Shown: positions 26,758-35,669, counted from the stretch's first letter. The stretch is 47,805 bases of DNA from Chromatiales bacterium (ex Bugula neritina AB1) (GCA_001730015.1 MDLA01000167.1:1-47805); one strand, 5' to 3'. Numbers and translations are program-made. The notes: generated by a model not told the origin, from the sequence alone.

Positions 26758-27603
26758 ATGACAATCGAAGTGACAGCCGCTCACGGTGCCGGAGCATATA
26801 TAGCCGGTGTAGATCTCAATACTTTGAACAAAACAGATATCGATACGCTGCGCAAATCACTCGGGGATTATGGTGTCCTGTTCTTTCGCGACCAGGCTAT
26901 AACCTGCGAAAATCACATCAGATTAGCGGAACAATTCGGGCGCATAAATATCAATCGCTTTTTCACGGCACTGCCCGACTACCCGCAAATTGCACAGGTA
27001 CTCAAAGAGCCCGACCAAACACAAAATATCGGAGAGCTCTGGCACACAGACCACAGCTACGATCAGATCCCCGCTCTCGGCTCAATTCTGGTAGCCCGGG
27101 AACTACCACAGTCTGGTGGAGACACTCTGTTTATTAGTATGATCGCCGCCTATAACGGACTCGATGCGTCAATGCGAAAACATCTGCAAGGCCTAACCGC
27201 AACCCACTCAAGCAGACACGTTTTTGGGACAAAAGCGCTAAAACGCCACAGCCAGGACGATCTGGGTGGTCGCTTTAAAAATGCCGATGCAGCCACCCAG
27301 GACTCGATACACCCCGTCATCATTCGCCACCCGATAAGCGGGGCACAAGCGATCTATGTCAACCCGCAATTTACACTGCATATAAATAACCTGCCTGCAG
27401 ACGAAAGTAACTCCTTACTAATCGAACTCTACGAACACTGTAAACAGGAAGCGTATCAACACCGGTTTGAATGGAAGCCCGGCTCTGTTGCATTCTGGGA
27501 TAATCGCGCTACCTGGCACCAGGCTTTAAACGACTACCAGGGTGAACGCCGTTTAATGCACCGAATTACAATTGAAGGACAGCCACTTACCGGGAGAATC
27601 TAA
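26758..27603 (+). CDS. TauD/TfdA-family Fe(II)/2-oxoglutarate dioxygenase
   Basis: The 281-residue enzyme starts at ATG 26758 after AGGGAAATC. The Fe(II) facial triad is visible: WHTDHS (H96, D98) and a distal His in the C-terminal WHQALNDYQGERRLMHR, whose Arg binds 2-oxoglutarate. The family hydroxylates small acids such as taurine, phenoxyacetates, sulfate esters, phosphonates or hypophosphite, often releasing the acid after spontaneous breakdown. It sits between the TMADH-like gene and a phosphonate uptake locus, so methylated amines or phosphonates are both possible substrates. A strong terminator follows, so it is the last gene of its transcript. Confidence 0.85.
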   Translation: MTIEVTAAHGAGAYIAGVDLNTLNKTDIDTLRKSLGDYGVLFFRDQAITCENHIRLAEQFGRININRFFTALPDYPQIAQVLKEPDQTQNIGELWHTDHSYDQIPALGSILVARELPQSGGDTLFISMIAAYNGLDASMRKHLQGLTATHSSRHVFGTKALKRHSQDDLGGRFKNADAATQDSIHPVIIRHPISGAQAIYVNPQFTLHINNLPADESNSLLIELYEHCKQEAYQHRFEWKPGSVAFWDNRATWHQALNDYQGERRLMHRITIEGQPLTGRI

Positions 27604-27608
27604 CAGCG

Positions 27609-27640
27609 CCACTTTCTTCTTTAAAAAGAAAGTGGTTTAA
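27609..27640 (+). terminator. Rho-independent terminator after the TauD-like gene
   Basis: CCACTTTCTT (27609-27618) pairs perfectly with AAGAAAGTGG (27626-27635) around a 7-nt loop, followed by TTTAATTC. Confidence 0.85.
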
Positions 27641-27748
27641 TTCTCGTAAAAACCATAAACCACTAGCCTTTCATTTGTCCTGCGAGCTACGCCTTGCTGC
27701 AAACCAAATGACCCACTCTCATTCGTCAACTTCGATGGTCACAGCACG

Positions 27749-28651
27749 CTAGCTTTTTTTAGACTTTCCCTTTTTTCTTTTCAGTTTTTTTATCTGCTTT
27801 ATTGCATCATTGCAAAACGTTTGCACCACTCTGGAATCTTTTCGTTCAGTTAGAAAAGCCAGATAATAATTTGTCTGAACCTTTGCATCGGCAATGCGAA
27901 CAGCCCGCAGATTCGGGTGCGCTACAAATTCAAAATCGGCTACAAAGCCAATACCCAACCCTTGCTCTACAGCCTTCCAGATCGCCTCGCGACTGCCAAG
28001 CTCAAGTACGGTTTCAATGGCAATTTTGCGTTTATCCAATTCACGTTCTATAGCCATTCGAGTGGTAGAACCTGTCTCACGACGCACCGTTTTTTGACCC
28101 GTAAGTTCAGCGATGCTGATGCTCTCTCTATTGAAAAACGGATGATCTGAATTCACAAAAACTACAACATCGTGAGTGCTATAGGGAATAGTGGTAACAC
28201 GCTCATCGGACGGCACCTCGGCAATGATGCCAACATCTGCGTTGTACGCGAGTATGCTTTCGAAACACCGACTGGAGTTGCCAAATCGTACTTCAACGTT
28301 TACCAGTGGATATTTTTGCTTGAAGGCCACTATCATATCGGTTGCGTGAAACGGGCCGACAGCTGCAAGGTTCAGAGCCCCTGCATCGAGACCTCGAAAG
28401 CTATCCAGCAGATTTTCAGCATCCTGCTCCGCCTGCACCAGACGTGACGTAATTTCTACCAGCTCTTTTCCGGCATTGGTCAGATGGACCTCGCGCCCCC
28501 TGCGATTGAAAAGCTCTATCTCGTAGCGCTGCTCAAGTTCCTTGACCTGGGTTGACAACGTTGGTTGGCTTACATGCAGGGCCTCGGCAGCTCTGGAGAA
28601 TCCACCGTAGCGGGCGACCGCATGAAAAGCTCGCAGTTCAGTTTTCAGCAT
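27749..28651 (-). CDS. LysR-family regulator of the phosphonate locus
   Basis: The 300-residue protein begins at MLKTELRAFHAVARYGG; an upstream in-frame codon at 28669 is less likely. The winged helix-turn-helix is clear (GGFSRAAEALHVSQPTLSTQVKELE, residues about 15-40), followed by an inducer-binding domain and a Lys-rich tail. It is divergent from the Fe-alcohol dehydrogenase and phnDCEE genes, the classic LysR arrangement, so it probably controls them. The effector is probably a phosphonate or its breakdown product (inference). The last 15 residues are strongly basic (KKLKRKKGKSKKS), unusual for the family. Confidence 0.88.
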   Translation of the reverse strand: MLKTELRAFHAVARYGGFSRAAEALHVSQPTLSTQVKELEQRYEIELFNRRGREVHLTNAGKELVEITSRLVQAEQDAENLLDSFRGLDAGALNLAAVGPFHATDMIVAFKQKYPLVNVEVRFGNSSRCFESILAYNADVGIIAEVPSDERVTTIPYSTHDVVVFVNSDHPFFNRESISIAELTGQKTVRRETGSTTRMAIERELDKRKIAIETVLELGSREAIWKAVEQGLGIGFVADFEFVAHPNLRAVRIADAKVQTNYYLAFLTERKDSRVVQTFCNDAIKQIKKLKRKKGKSKKS

Positions 28652-28772
28652 TGATTCAGTATATACCAACTATTCCAACAATCAATTTGCTATATGGCTC
28701 TGACCATTTCATGCTCGCGTGTACAATAAGCAAGCTAACACCATCATTAAACGCGCACTACCGAGAGACGCT
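28652..28772. promoter_or_regulatory. Divergent promoter region between LysR and the phosphonate operon
   Basis: These 121 bp separate the two divergent starts and must hold both promoters and the LysR site. AT-rich partial inverted elements (TATATACC near 28660 and GCTATATGG near 28690) are candidates for the T-N11-A-type operator, but spacing is not convincing. The start of the dehydrogenase is preceded by GAGAG. Confidence 0.4.
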
Positions 28773-29897
28773 ATGTGGGGATACCAGAATCCGGTTAAAA
28801 TCGCCTTCGGGCCCGGTGCTTTTTCACAATTATCCGATCTGATTGCCGGGCGCAAATATGCGCTGGTTACTTATCCGGAAAAACCGTTTGATGAGCTGAC
28901 CCGTCAGGTGGAGGCTCAGGCAGGTGCTCCGCAGCTGATTATCGACGATGTCGCACCGAACCCGGACTACCAGCTGCTTGAGACCCAAACCGCACGATTC
29001 ACTCACCACAACGATATCGAACTGATCGTCGCTCTGGGTGGCGGTTCTGTGATCGATTCAGCCAAAGTATTCGCTGCGGCCAACGGCAACTTCAGCACTA
29101 TCGCCAGATTTCTGGAAACAAAGCAAGGCGGTGATACGCTGTCGATTCTGCCGGTTATAGCAATCCCTACAACGGCGGGAACTGGCAGTGAAGTCACCAG
29201 CTGGGCTACCGTCTGGAGCGATGCTCAGGGCAAAAAATACTCACTTGCGCATCAGCAGCTCTACCCTGAATCTGCTCTGATCGACCCCGAACTCATGCTC
29301 GGCAAACCCTATGATCTGACCCTTGCAACCGGGCTCGACGCGCTATCACATTCGCTGGAAAGTATCTGGAATATCAACGCGAACCCGATTTCCGCACGCT
29401 ACGCAATAACCGCGTCGAACACCATTCTTGAAGCTCTGCCGCAATTAATGAGCAACCTGGGTTCACTGGAACTACGCACAGAGATGTGCACGGCAGCCAT
29501 GTACGCGGGCCTGGCTTTTTCTAACACTAAAACAGCAATAGCGCACAACCTGTCTTATCCCATAACACAGGGCTGGGGTGTGCAGCATGGCATAGCCTGC
29601 TCTTTTACCCTGCCAACCGTATTGCGCTCCGTTATCGGTATCGGTGATTTCAGAGAAGCCGCACTGAAAGAGATCTTCGGTCCCGATCTAAACGACGGTG
29701 CCGATCGACTATCCAGCCTGTTTGCAGAGCTTGGTATCGGCGCCAGATTCACCGATTATGGTGTCCCTGCCGAGCAATGCAAAACTATCATCGACGAGGC
29801 ATTCGCCGGAGAGCGCGGGCGGAACTTTATCGGCTCAAAAGATAAATTTTTAGCGGCAGCGACCGAGCACAACATCGTTGAGCTATCAGCTGCCTGA
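28773..29897 (+). CDS. Phosphonate metabolism-associated iron-containing alcohol dehydrogenase
   Basis: The 374-residue protein starts at ATG 28773 (MWGYQNPVKIAFGPG) after GAGAG. It is a group III Fe-alcohol dehydrogenase: GGGSVIDSAKV binds NAD, IPTTAGTGSEVTSWATV is the family signature, and the metal-binding Asp/His set falls in LDALSHSLE and AIAHNLSYPITQGWGVQHGIA. A subfamily of such enzymes is repeatedly found in phosphonate operons, and relatives reduce phosphonoacetaldehyde. The adjacent phnDCEE genes make that assignment likely. Activity on phosphonoacetaldehyde is inferred from context. Note that no phosphonatase or transaminase accompanies it here. Confidence 0.8.
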   Translation: MWGYQNPVKIAFGPGAFSQLSDLIAGRKYALVTYPEKPFDELTRQVEAQAGAPQLIIDDVAPNPDYQLLETQTARFTHHNDIELIVALGGGSVIDSAKVFAAANGNFSTIARFLETKQGGDTLSILPVIAIPTTAGTGSEVTSWATVWSDAQGKKYSLAHQQLYPESALIDPELMLGKPYDLTLATGLDALSHSLESIWNINANPISARYAITASNTILEALPQLMSNLGSLELRTEMCTAAMYAGLAFSNTKTAIAHNLSYPITQGWGVQHGIACSFTLPTVLRSVIGIGDFREAALKEIFGPDLNDGADRLSSLFAELGIGARFTDYGVPAEQCKTIIDEAFAGERGRNFIGSKDKFLAAATEHNIVELSAA

Positions 29898-29944
29898 CAC
29901 AGTAGCGGGCCTACCCGCCTTTCAATTCATCTAGAGGAAATACT

Positions 29945-30838
29945 ATGAAACTACCCCTGATACTGAAAGCCGCTCTAACCAGCGTGGTCTTCGCAGCAAC
30001 CGGTGTGCAGGCAGAAGAATGCAAAAACCCCGATGCACTGCGCTTCTCCATGATCCCCACGGAAGAGACAACTCAGGAACTTGAACTGTACGCCCCGATG
30101 GTAAATCAGCTCAAGGAGGCAACCGGAAAACAGGTTGAATTCTATCTGCCGACTTCATACGCCTCTGTTGTCGAAGCGATGCTCGGCGGATTTGTCGATA
30201 TCGGCATGCACGGACCCTATTCCTATGTGATCGCTCAGGAGAAAGACCCGTCACTCAGAGTATTTGCCACCTATGCAAAGCATAAAGGGCACTTCCAGGA
30301 AGAAGGTCCGGGCTATAAAGCCGTGCTGGTATCACGCTCCGATTCAGGTATAGAAAAAATAGCAGACCTCGAAGGCAAAGTTGTCGGCCTAACAGACCCC
30401 GCATCAACCTCCGGCAACCTGCTTCCGCGCGTCTCTTTTACCAAGGTAATCGGTGCTCAGCTTGAAGATCACTTCAGCCGGGTGGTCTATACCGGCGGAC
30501 ACGATCTCTCAGCCATCGCCGTACTGGAAGAACAGGTTGATGTTGCATTTGTCGCTACTCACCGACTAGACAACGTAATCGACCGGGGCCTGGCAACAAT
30601 GGAAGACTACAACGTTATCTGGTCCTCTCCGGTTATTCCACAGGATCCCTTTGTTGTATCAGGCAAGCTGTGCAAAGAACTTGTCGAGCAAATCACTGGC
30701 GCCTTCCTGGGTCTGGGTGACAGCGAGCAAGGCCGGGAATACCTGAAGAACGTCAACGCAAGTAAGTTTGTCGGCATGTCAGATAAGGACTACGACATCA
30801 TCCGCGACCTGAAGGCCGCCAAAGACGCAAGAAAATAA
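29945..30838 (+). CDS. phnD: Phosphonate ABC transporter substrate-binding protein PhnD
   Basis: The 297-residue periplasmic protein has a signal peptide ending near GVQA-EE (residue 24). It matches the phosphate/phosphite/phosphonate-binding family: LRFSMIPTEET, VEAMLGGFVDIGMHGPYSYV, GYKAVLVSRSDSGI and the ligand-loop LTDPASTSGNLLPR. It binds a phosphonate (or phosphite) for import through PhnCE. A good AGAGGAAA site precedes the ATG. A strong hairpin separates it from phnC, which should let it be made in excess. Confidence 0.9.
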   Translation: MKLPLILKAALTSVVFAATGVQAEECKNPDALRFSMIPTEETTQELELYAPMVNQLKEATGKQVEFYLPTSYASVVEAMLGGFVDIGMHGPYSYVIAQEKDPSLRVFATYAKHKGHFQEEGPGYKAVLVSRSDSGIEKIADLEGKVVGLTDPASTSGNLLPRVSFTKVIGAQLEDHFSRVVYTGGHDLSAIAVLEEQVDVAFVATHRLDNVIDRGLATMEDYNVIWSSPVIPQDPFVVSGKLCKELVEQITGAFLGLGDSEQGREYLKNVNASKFVGMSDKDYDIIRDLKAAKDARK

Positions 30839-30853
30839 CAGCAGCAATCTATA

Positions 30854-30884
30854 CCATGCCCCTGCGCAGATGCGCGGGGCATGG
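30854..30884 (+). promoter_or_regulatory. Intercistronic stem-loop between phnD and phnC
   Basis: CCATGCCCC (30854-30862) pairs perfectly with GGGGCATGG (30876-30884), with inner GCGC pairing in the loop. No T-run follows, so it fits an mRNA-stability or partial-termination element rather than an operon end. Confidence 0.6.
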
Positions 30885-30904
30885 CATCACCGGAGAAAAA
30901 ATAG

Positions 30905-31657
30905 ATGGCATTGCTGAGTGTCAAGGGTCTGAAGGTTCGCTACAGCGCGAAGGGCCCGGAAATTCTCAAAGGGATCGACTTTACTGTAGAAGATGACGAT
31001 TTCCTCGCTATTATCGGCCCGAGTGGCGCGGGTAAATCAACGTTAATTCGCTGCGTTAACCGACTCGTTGAACCCACAGCCGGTAGTATAGAATTACTGG
31101 GAGAAGACGTTTGCAACCTCAAACCCCGGGCCCTGCGCAACCTGCGCTGCAACGTCGGTATGATCTTTCAGGAATTCAATCTGATTAATCGCATGTCTGT
31201 GATGGACAACGTTCTATCAGGCCGGTTAGGGCACATCGGTAACCTGCGCTCACTATTCCGGGCTTTTCCACAACACGATATCAAACAGGCGCTGTACTAT
31301 CTTGAGCGTGTCGGTCTCACCGATCACATCAACAAACGCGCCGATGAACTTTCCGGCGGTCAGAGGCAGCGCGTTGGTATTGCACGCGCACTGATGCAAC
31401 GCCCCAAACTCCTGTTACTGGACGAACCCACCTCTGCGCTCGACCCTAAAATTTCCCGTGAAGTGATGTCACTGATCCGCGACATCGCCCGCGAACTTAA
31501 AGTACCGGCACTGTGTAACATCCACGACGTACAGCTGGCCAAAGAGTTCTGTAACCGCATTATCGGTTTGCACGATGGCTATAAAAAGTTCGATGGCGCA
31601 ACACAGACACTACGCGATGCTGACCTGGAAGACATCTATGCCATGGAGGTCCTGTAA
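30905..31657 (+). CDS. phnC: Phosphonate ABC transporter ATP-binding protein PhnC
   Basis: The 250-residue ATPase carries Walker A GPSGAGKST (near 38), the Q-loop MIFQEFNLINR, the signature LSGGQRQRVGIARAL (near 145), Walker B LLLDEPTSALD and the H-loop CNIHDVQLAKEFC. The pattern NLINRMSVMDNVLSGRLG is typical of PhnC. It powers uptake through the two PhnE permeases. It follows GGAGAAAAA and ends two bases before the start of phnE. Confidence 0.92.
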   Translation: MALLSVKGLKVRYSAKGPEILKGIDFTVEDDDFLAIIGPSGAGKSTLIRCVNRLVEPTAGSIELLGEDVCNLKPRALRNLRCNVGMIFQEFNLINRMSVMDNVLSGRLGHIGNLRSLFRAFPQHDIKQALYYLERVGLTDHINKRADELSGGQRQRVGIARALMQRPKLLLLDEPTSALDPKISREVMSLIRDIARELKVPALCNIHDVQLAKEFCNRIIGLHDGYKKFDGATQTLRDADLEDIYAMEVL

Positions 31658-31659
31658 CA

Positions 31660-32481
31660 TTGACTTCCGCTGACATAAACCCGGCATTGTTAAGTCTGCA
31701 AGCCGACCTGCGTCGACGTCGCTTTGCGAAAATGGGGCTGATCTGGCTGCTGATAGCGCTTTTTATCGCCTGGTGTGTTTACGGCACTATTATAGAAGAT
31801 ACCGACTGGTCTCGCATCGGCGGACGCAGTGGTGTTCTAGGCTCAATCGGGCGCTATCTGACACTGGATTTCGGTCTGCTGCCGGAGCTGTTGATACCAA
31901 CGCTGGAAACCTTCATGATGGCCTGCGTCGGCACCGTGCTGGGTTGTGTTTTCTCGTTGCCGGTTGCCTGGCTGGGTGCTGCCAATGTAACCCCGTCTAA
32001 AACCATTCTGTACCCGATCGGCCGCTTTCTGATGGTTCTGAGCCGCTCGGTACACGAGATTGTCTGGGCGCTTTTGTTTGTCAGCGCAGTCGGGCTTGGC
32101 GCGCTGCCCGGGATTCTCGCAATTGCCATGCGCTCGGTGGGGTTTATTTCCAAAATTACCGCCGAGGCAATCGAAAATATTGATGCCAAACCCGTAGAAG
32201 CTATCAAAGCGGTCGGCGGCAACCAGTTTCAGGTGATGTATTATGGCATATTGCCGCAGATATACCCGGTGGTGCTGGCAACCGTGATCTTTGAGTGGGA
32301 TATCAACATCCGCCGCTCAGCAGTGATGGGACTGGTTGGCGCCGGCGGTCTCGGGTTGCTGTTTTTCCGCCAGATGAACCGCTTCAATTACGGCGGGGTC
32401 AGTATGGTTATTCTGGCAATACTGTTGTTGATCATTCTCGGTGAAGTAATTTCGCATTACCTGCGTAAGGCGGTGATATGA
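31660..32481 (+). CDS. phnE: Phosphonate ABC transporter permease PhnE (first)
   Basis: The 273-residue permease has about six hydrophobic segments and the EAA-type loop AIKAVGGNQFQVMYYGILPQIYP that contacts PhnC. The start is a TTG at 31660, about nine bases after GGAGG, with only two bases separating it from the phnC stop. The 3' end overlaps the next permease by four bases (ATGA), so the two permeases are coupled and probably form a heterodimer. Confidence 0.9.
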   Translation: MTSADINPALLSLQADLRRRRFAKMGLIWLLIALFIAWCVYGTIIEDTDWSRIGGRSGVLGSIGRYLTLDFGLLPELLIPTLETFMMACVGTVLGCVFSLPVAWLGAANVTPSKTILYPIGRFLMVLSRSVHEIVWALLFVSAVGLGALPGILAIAMRSVGFISKITAEAIENIDAKPVEAIKAVGGNQFQVMYYGILPQIYPVVLATVIFEWDINIRRSAVMGLVGAGGLGLLFFRQMNRFNYGGVSMVILAILLLIILGEVISHYLRKAVI

Positions 32482-33320
32482 AAGAACCGGCAATTGCAGA
32501 TCAGAACAACGCTGCCACAGAAATTAAATGGTCACGCTACAAGTTTCCGGAATCGCTCTATAAGCACGGAACGCTGCTGCTCGTTCTGGCTTTTCTAGGC
32601 TACTCGCTACACTTTTTGAATGTTGATCTCGGCAAACTAACCGGAGCACTTGGCCGTCTTGCTGCGGTACTCAGTGATCGCTACTACCCGCCCGACCTCG
32701 AATATGTGCTCGACAAAGGCTATCTCAGCTCTATTCTCGACACCATTCAGATGTCTTTCCTGGGGGGCTTTACCGGCGTTTGTCTGGCTATTCCGCTCGC
32801 CTGGTTCTCCGCCGCCAATGTAACGCCGCATCGGCTGTTTTTTCCGCTGGGCCGCCTCGGCGTAGTATTCTGCCGGGCAATCCATGAGACCATCTGGACC
32901 ATACTTTTTGTGTCGGTTCTGGGCTTTGGCATGCTCGCCGGTGTAAGCGCACTTACTATGTTCTGTGTCGGCTTTGCAGGCAAGCTGTTCGCCGATGAAA
33001 TTGAAGCAATTGATATGGGGCCGGTTGAAGCAATACGCGCCACCGGCGCAAATCCGCTGCAGGTATTCCTGTTTGCGGTCGTCCCCCAGATTCGCGTTGC
33101 CTTCACAGGTATAGCAATTTATACCTGGGATGTAGCTTTTCGAGCCGCCACAGTGGTGGGCTTTTTTGGCGGCGGCGGCATGGGCTGGTACCTGAAACGC
33201 AACGTTCAGCAGCTGGAAAACCTGCGCGTTGCAGCCATTATTATTTCGATTATCGCGATGGTGTTAGTTGCTGAATTTCTATCGGGGTATCTGCGCGCCG
33301 CTGTGAATCGCGCTAAGTAA
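32478..33320 (+). CDS. phnE: Phosphonate ABC transporter permease PhnE (second)
   Basis: The 280-residue protein is a paralogue of the preceding permease, sharing AWFSAANVTPHRLFFPLGRLGVV-like and EAIRATGANPLQVFLFAVVPQIR segments. It too has about six membrane segments. It has a longer N-terminal cytoplasmic stretch than its partner. Two phnE genes in tandem are a common arrangement. It is the last gene of the operon; a GC-rich hairpin without T-run lies at 33357-33380. Confidence 0.9.
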   Translation: MKEPAIADQNNAATEIKWSRYKFPESLYKHGTLLLVLAFLGYSLHFLNVDLGKLTGALGRLAAVLSDRYYPPDLEYVLDKGYLSSILDTIQMSFLGGFTGVCLAIPLAWFSAANVTPHRLFFPLGRLGVVFCRAIHETIWTILFVSVLGFGMLAGVSALTMFCVGFAGKLFADEIEAIDMGPVEAIRATGANPLQVFLFAVVPQIRVAFTGIAIYTWDVAFRAATVVGFFGGGGMGWYLKRNVQQLENLRVAAIIISIIAMVLVAEFLSGYLRAAVNRAK

Positions 33321-33546
33321 CACTATTTAATCCCGATGTACAACATTACTATGCCAGCCGGGACAGTGGCTGATCCCGGCGAACAGTTCCTATCCGGCTT
33401 CTGCGTTGCAAACATGAAATTCACTCGAAGAAGTGAACTTGCCTTGTCTAAATTGTTCATACTCAACAAGCTCGTGTATTTGCCATACTTGTTGGCACTT
33501 CAGAGCGAAATTACATCGCATAAATTCTCAAACTGGAGTCGATTTT

Positions 33547-34110
33547 ATGGTTTCTAAGCTTTTAATTCCCCTGACGCTGGCCACTAGCCTCATTGCTGCC
33601 GCAAACAGCTATGCAGCAGACTACGTCATCGATAAAAAAGGCCAGCATGCGTTTGTCTCTTTTAAGGCAAGTCATCTGGGGTATTCCTACATTGTTGGCC
33701 GGTTTAACGATTTCGACGGTACATTCAGCCACGATGCTGACAACCCGGCCGCATCAAAAGTTGAAGTCACGATCAACGCAAACAGTATCGACAGCAACCA
33801 TCAAAAACGCGATGATCACCTGCGCAGCGACGATTTTCTCGACGTAGAGAAATACCCGACTATCACCTTCGCCAGCACAAGCTATGAAACTTCCGGCGAT
33901 AATAATACCCTCAACGGCGACTTGACCATTCACGGAGTCACTCAAGCGGTAAGTATCGATGTAGAGCACATCGGCGAAGGCAAAGATCCATGGGGCGGGT
34001 ACCGCAGCGGGTTTGAAGGAAATGTCACCGTGAAAGCATCCGATTACGGATTGCCTGAGTGGGTTGGCGATATCGAAGTTGAGCTGGTTGTCGAAGGTAT
34101 TCGCCAGTAA
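33547..34110 (+). CDS. YceI-family periplasmic protein
   Basis: The 187-residue protein starts at ATG 33547 after GGAG. The signal peptide ends at SYA-AD (about 25). The mature part is a YceI lipocalin-like barrel: DKKGQHAFVSFKASHLG, VEVTINANSIDSN, HLRSDDFLDVEKYPTITF and LTIHGVTQAVSI are hallmark blocks. Family members bind isoprenoid-type lipids in the periplasm and are often induced by stress or high pH. It appears monocistronic and ends at two hairpins. Confidence 0.92.
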   Translation: MVSKLLIPLTLATSLIAAANSYAADYVIDKKGQHAFVSFKASHLGYSYIVGRFNDFDGTFSHDADNPAASKVEVTINANSIDSNHQKRDDHLRSDDFLDVEKYPTITFASTSYETSGDNNTLNGDLTIHGVTQAVSIDVEHIGEGKDPWGGYRSGFEGNVTVKASDYGLPEWVGDIEVELVVEGIRQ

Positions 34111-34149
34111 AAAAAACCGGTAGTTTATCGACCACTAATTTCTTGAAAT

Positions 34150-34180
34150 CAGGAACCACCAGGCAAATCAGTGGTTCCTG
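34150..34180. terminator. Hairpin after the YceI gene
   Basis: CAGGAACCAC pairs with GTGGTTCCTG around an 11-nt loop. It lies between convergent genes and could stop transcription from either side; no long T-run follows. Confidence 0.55.
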
Positions 34181-34193
34181 CTAGTGGTGGACA

Positions 34194-34224
34194 GGTGCGT
34201 GTTTCAGCTGATGAAACACGCACC
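34194..34224. terminator. Second hairpin, 13-bp perfect stem
   Basis: GGTGCGTGTTTCA (34194-34206) pairs perfectly with TGAAACACGCACC (34212-34224) around a GCTGA loop. It is 24 bp from the stop of the minus-strand CBS-like gene and probably ends that transcript. Confidence 0.6.
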
Positions 34225-34247
34225 GCAGTGTGCGGCTTAACCCCGGG

Positions 34248-35054
34248 TCACTTTTGCGAGGTATCATTTTCCAGTCGATCAACTATCGAAAGCAGCATAC
34301 TCGCTGTCATGTTAGTCCGGTTGATTGTGCCGACAAAATTCCCCTCATCATTAACAACGGGAAGATTATCTATACGTAACGACGACATCTTCTGCAAAGC
34401 CTGTCGTTTACTGGCTGAAAGACGCACCGCATCTGCGGCGCCGACAAAACCCGGCAATGTCGCAAGCCAGCGGCGATTATCTTCTGAAGCACCATTGATC
34501 GCATCGGCAAAGTTATTATAGGCACCCGAAGCGGTTCGATAATAAACCTGAAGATCCAGCGCGTTGTAAATGCAAAACAACTGATCATTGGTATCGAGTA
34601 AAACAATAAATCGCAGATAGGAACTTGCCGACAAGGCATCAACGTATTGCTTTACTGCATCGCCGATATAGCCACCGTGACCCAGCTTAAAGGTTAACGC
34701 TTCGGTTTTTTTAGTGACCAGCTCAGGGATATTCCCGACCCCAGCCTTGCCAGCCATTTCCAGCATCTCGACTACCTCACCGACATCCGGAGACATGCCC
34801 CCCACCGCCTGACCGCGAATTTCGGTACTGGCGGCATCGGCTATCAGCTCAGATAAATCTGCTTTGACCCCGAATGCTTCAAAAACCTTCACCTTACCGG
34901 AAACCAGAAGCACAAATAACAGCGGAAGCGCCACCAGCACCAGATCGATGGGCTTAAGCGCAAACTGCTCGCCATATCGTGCCCTGACAAATATCGCCCC
35001 GGCAACCAGCAGTAAACCGACAAAGAGAAGCCCGCCCACTTGCCATTTTTCCAT
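34248..35054 (-). CDS. Membrane-anchored CBS-domain-like protein
   Basis: The 268-residue protein has two N-terminal membrane helices (about 7-25 and 37-52) and a cytoplasmic remainder. The C-terminal third resembles a CBS pair: YLRFIVLLDTNDQLFCIYNALDL for the first motif and LQKMSSLRIDNLPVVNDEGNFVGTINRTNMTA for the second. CBS modules sense adenosine nucleotides. A middle helical stretch with Gly-rich turns (GGMSPDVGEVVEMLEMAGKAGVGN) may dimerise. The ATG follows GGGAGATCAC. No partner gene is adjacent, and I recognise no named family. Confidence 0.65.
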   Translation of the reverse strand: MEKWQVGGLLFVGLLLVAGAIFVRARYGEQFALKPIDLVLVALPLLFVLLVSGKVKVFEAFGVKADLSELIADAASTEIRGQAVGGMSPDVGEVVEMLEMAGKAGVGNIPELVTKKTEALTFKLGHGGYIGDAVKQYVDALSASSYLRFIVLLDTNDQLFCIYNALDLQVYYRTASGAYNNFADAINGASEDNRRWLATLPGFVGAADAVRLSASKRQALQKMSSLRIDNLPVVNDEGNFVGTINRTNMTASMLLSIVDRLENDTSQK

Positions 35055-35159
35055 TGTGATCTCCCTTTCTTGTGATTAAAAATAACCCGGCTAAATAACA
35101 CTGCCATCCTAATTCAAACACTCTGGCGACAGCATGCAATCACCTGTGTCAGTCAATAT

Positions 35160-35669
35160 TCACTCAGCAAACATCCGCTGAAATACTAACCACCGAACGC
35201 TCCATAAGCCCAACTCTGACAAGCCCGGATGTTCATCAGGGCGTCGGCCCGGCGGCCAGTGGTATTTTCGATCTGATTCAGCAATCGGTAAATCGTTAAT
35301 ACTTGCAAAGCGGTTCTGCATTAAACCGTCAGTGGCAAACTCCCAGTTCTCATTGCCATAGGAACGAAACCAGTTACCGCTGTCATCATGCCATTCGTAG
35401 GCGTAACGCACAGCTATTCGATTTTCTGTAAACGCCCAGAGTTCTTTGATCAAACGGTAGTCAAGCTCCCTGTTTCATTTCTCTGTCAGAAATGCCTGAG
35501 CCTCTTCCCGGTTGTTTACGAACGTTGATCTATTGCGCCATTTGGTATCGAGCGTATAGGCCAGCGCCACCTTGGCGGGATCCCGACCATTCCAGCCATC
35601 TTCAGCCAGCCGAACTTTTTGTATAGCCGATTCGCGATCAAACGGTGGCAGAGGTGGACGTGTGCTCAT
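35160..35669 (-). pseudogene. DUF1348 (SnoaL-like) protein gene with one in-frame TGA
   Basis: Reading from ATG 35669, the first part (RPPLPPFDRESAIQKVRLAEDGWNGRDP) ends at a TGA at 35475-35477. The same frame continues at once with NRELDYRLIKELWAFTENRIAVRYAYEWHDDSGNWFRSYG and runs to 35160. DUF1348 proteins have a Trp at this point (LTEK-W-xRELDYRLI), so a single TGG to TGA change explains the break. No other defect is visible, so the mutation is probably recent, or a base-call error. If repaired, it encodes about 169 residues, slightly longer than usual at the C-terminus. NTF2-like fold; function unknown. Confidence 0.8.

Noticed and set aside
35475..35477. Readthrough or recoding of TGA as Trp in the DUF1348 gene
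   Set aside because: TGA is used as an ordinary stop in several intact genes here, so a point mutation is simpler.
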